Shown here piece after piece: positions 63,135 through 64,000 of a stretch of DNA of 64,000 nucleotides. Position 1 is the stretch's first letter; every line of letters starts with the position of its first letter. The position numbers and the translations under genes were made by a program. The notes under the pieces are model-generated. The model made no database searches. It saw only the letters and a list, made by a program, of their open reading frames with translations, and had not been told where the DNA came from. Location of the stretch: the NCBI GenBank assembly GCA_016187935.1, contig JACPIU010000007.1, positions 34,305 through 98,304 of the forward strand, read 5' to 3'. This stretch comes from Bdellovibrio sp. (GTDB taxonomy: Bacteria > Bdellovibrionota > Bacteriovoracia > Bacteriovoracales > Bacteriovoracaceae).

Positions 63135-63595
63135 TCGTCACCTGCCTGAGAATCTAGCAAAACTGATCTGGATATTGAGCACCCAAAATAAACAATAGCG
63201 CGGTTGTCATCATCCGAGTCATCATCATAATATCCAAGTTGGCCTTTGCGCTTACCCGTCGTAAAAATGACTGCACCATAATTTAATGCATCTTTTTCCA
63301 TACAGACCTCCTGCATTGCAGGTATTTTTACCCTACTCCTGGCCAGTGGTAAATATTTTTCATATACCCTTGAAAATTGGTTGTCACCTGGGCGCAATGG
63401 CCATGATGCCACTACAATGAATCTTGGCCGGGAGCTTTTTCCCAAGGCATTGGCGATTTTGACCAAGGTGGAAACTTGAAAACCTTTCTTTCCACGCAAG
63501 AGATTAGAGACCATGGTCTTATTCAAACCCTTGTCCCAGCAAAACTGCTTCAGGTATCTCGTCGTATTTATTTCAGAGTCGAATTCGGCGACCAG
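63131..63595 (-). CDS. XRE-type helix-turn-helix protein with C-terminal beta domain
   Basis: The helix-turn-helix is seen as TTRYLKQFCWDKGLNKTMVS then NLLRGKKGFQVSTLVKIANA; after it comes a beta-type domain (YGAVIFTTGKRKGQLGYYDD). The first standard start (TTG 63526) would cut the helix-turn-helix. The open frame goes up to two stops in a row (63602-63607) and offers only CTG 63595 as a near-start, which is the end used here. The actual start is uncertain. Probably regulates the two HEPN-type genes behind it. Confidence 0.6.
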   Translation of the reverse strand: MVAEFDSEINTTRYLKQFCWDKGLNKTMVSNLLRGKKGFQVSTLVKIANALGKSSRPRFIVVASWPLRPGDNQFSRVYEKYLPLARSRVKIPAMQEVCMEKDALNYGAVIFTTGKRKGQLGYYDDDSDDDNRAIVYFGCSISRSVLLDSQAGDE

Positions 63596-63604
63596 ATTAT
63601 ATCA

Positions 63605-63823
63605 TTAGACCTTCGGATCATGGCCTGCAAGGCCCTCAAGCTCGACAACAATTGCAGCTTTATGGGTATGATCCTTCAAGGGGGACAGCTCATTCTTGTT
63701 TCCTGTCACAAAATAGAACGCCGGCCGCTCATAGTTCTCGGATTTCGGGAGTCTCCCTGGGCGTTTCTGTTTCCTGACGCTCGCTCCAGCCTTGCCCTTT
63801 TCTCGCCCCTCCGCAGGTCTCAC
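63605..63823 (-). CDS. Uncertain small reading frame before the regulator gene
   Basis: A 72-codon frame (C-terminal part KNELSPLKDHTHKAAIVVEL) ends with TAA then TGA, and the regulator continues in the same frame after these stops. It could be the old N-terminal part of the same protein, a separate small gene, or chance; the upstream half is GC-rich and low in complexity. The overlapping plus-strand frame is also open. 63824-63980 shows only GC-rich sequence without a recognised gene. Confidence 0.3.
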   Translation of the reverse strand: MRPAEGREKGKAGASVRKQKRPGRLPKSENYERPAFYFVTGNKNELSPLKDHTHKAAIVVELEGLAGHDPKV

Positions 63824-63980
63824 GCCATCCGCTTTGCTCCTGGCATTCGTCCTGCCTGACTTCGCGGTCGGGGCGCGGGCAATGCCTCCACTCGCTTTTT
63901 TCCCTCCTCGGGTTCCTCTGGTCTGGTGAAGGAACCCTCAATCAAGAGGGAAAAACAGACAGAAACCAGGAGACTCAAAA

Positions 63981-64000
63981 ATGAACAACGAAATCCAAGA
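63981..64000 (+). CDS. Start of an unknown gene, cut by the window end
   Basis: ATG 63981 follows CAGGAGA at good distance and begins MNNEIQ. Only six codons are inside the window. It diverges from the putative defence operon and is preceded by GC-rich sequence (63730-63940) unlike the rest of the window. Confidence 0.55.

Noticed and set aside
63476..63859. 127-codon plus-strand frame antisense to the XRE-type gene
   Set aside because: The minus strand carries a recognisable helix-turn-helix and an ATGA-coupled operon; the plus frame has no known features.

Overview
The window reads as chromosome from a free-living, possibly predatory or saprophytic Gram-negative bacterium of the Bdellovibrionota/Oligoflexia type. 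This is an inference from gene content: many small lipoproteins, large secreted proteins of unknown function, a gingipain-type and a subtilisin-type secreted protease, outer-membrane efflux parts, moderate GC and dense packing. There is no rRNA and no complete tRNA gene, so the lineage cannot be fixed from the sequence alone.

Layout. 0-9 kb: a PHP-domain metallohydrolase cut by the window edge, an MFS transporter with a lipoprotein and a half-size TMEM165/Gdt1-type cation transporter, a FecR-domain protein with a coupled lipoprotein, a complete polar amino-acid ABC importer (binding protein, permease, ATPase) and a secreted GH1 beta-glucosidase. 9-19 kb: an HNH endonuclease, a lipoprotein/TolC-like pair divergent from a TolC-like/RND pump pair (no adaptor gene), a DMT permease and an RsuA/RluB-type pseudouridine synthase. 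18.7-32 kb: large exported proteins (a 1190-residue Ig-like/choice-of-anchor/Gly-rich lipoprotein, a 730-residue exported protein, a C25 peptidase), a nitroreductase, a catalytic-domain-only threonyl-tRNA synthetase preceded by what looks like a threonine attenuator, and a small frameshifted gene.

32-41 kb: an APC permease, then a minus-strand cluster with three tandem copies of a two-gene unit (rubrerythrin-like protein plus DUF3501 protein), a DUF1854 protein, a long ABC exporter of the type described as cyanophycin-associated, and a small third gene. On the other strand lies a short DUF434 protein. 41-51 kb: a subtilase with an ankyrin-like tail, a large carbohydrate-related lipoprotein, a small exported protein with a beta-barrel protein, a rhomboid and a PrsW protease, an HD hydrolase, 3-methyladenine glycosylase I and a methyltransferase. 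51-59 kb: a GlmS-like gene without its glutaminase domain, small membrane and lipoproteins, an apparent eight-bladed propeller lipoprotein, and an OmpR-type two-component pair.

58.8-64 kb is accessory DNA: decayed fragments, a toxin-antitoxin-like pair with a well-formed promoter/operator, a tyrosine recombinase lacking its N-terminus, a 16-base match to the 3' end of a tRNA (probably tRNA-Leu) as a likely attachment site, and then a compact three-gene unit (XRE-type regulator, DUF4145 protein, large protein with an R-x4-H HEPN-type motif). That unit is the best candidate here for an undescribed defence system. The best candidate for undescribed regulation is the thrS-like leader at 24.5 kb, and for undescribed metabolism the triplicated rubrerythrin/DUF3501 array.
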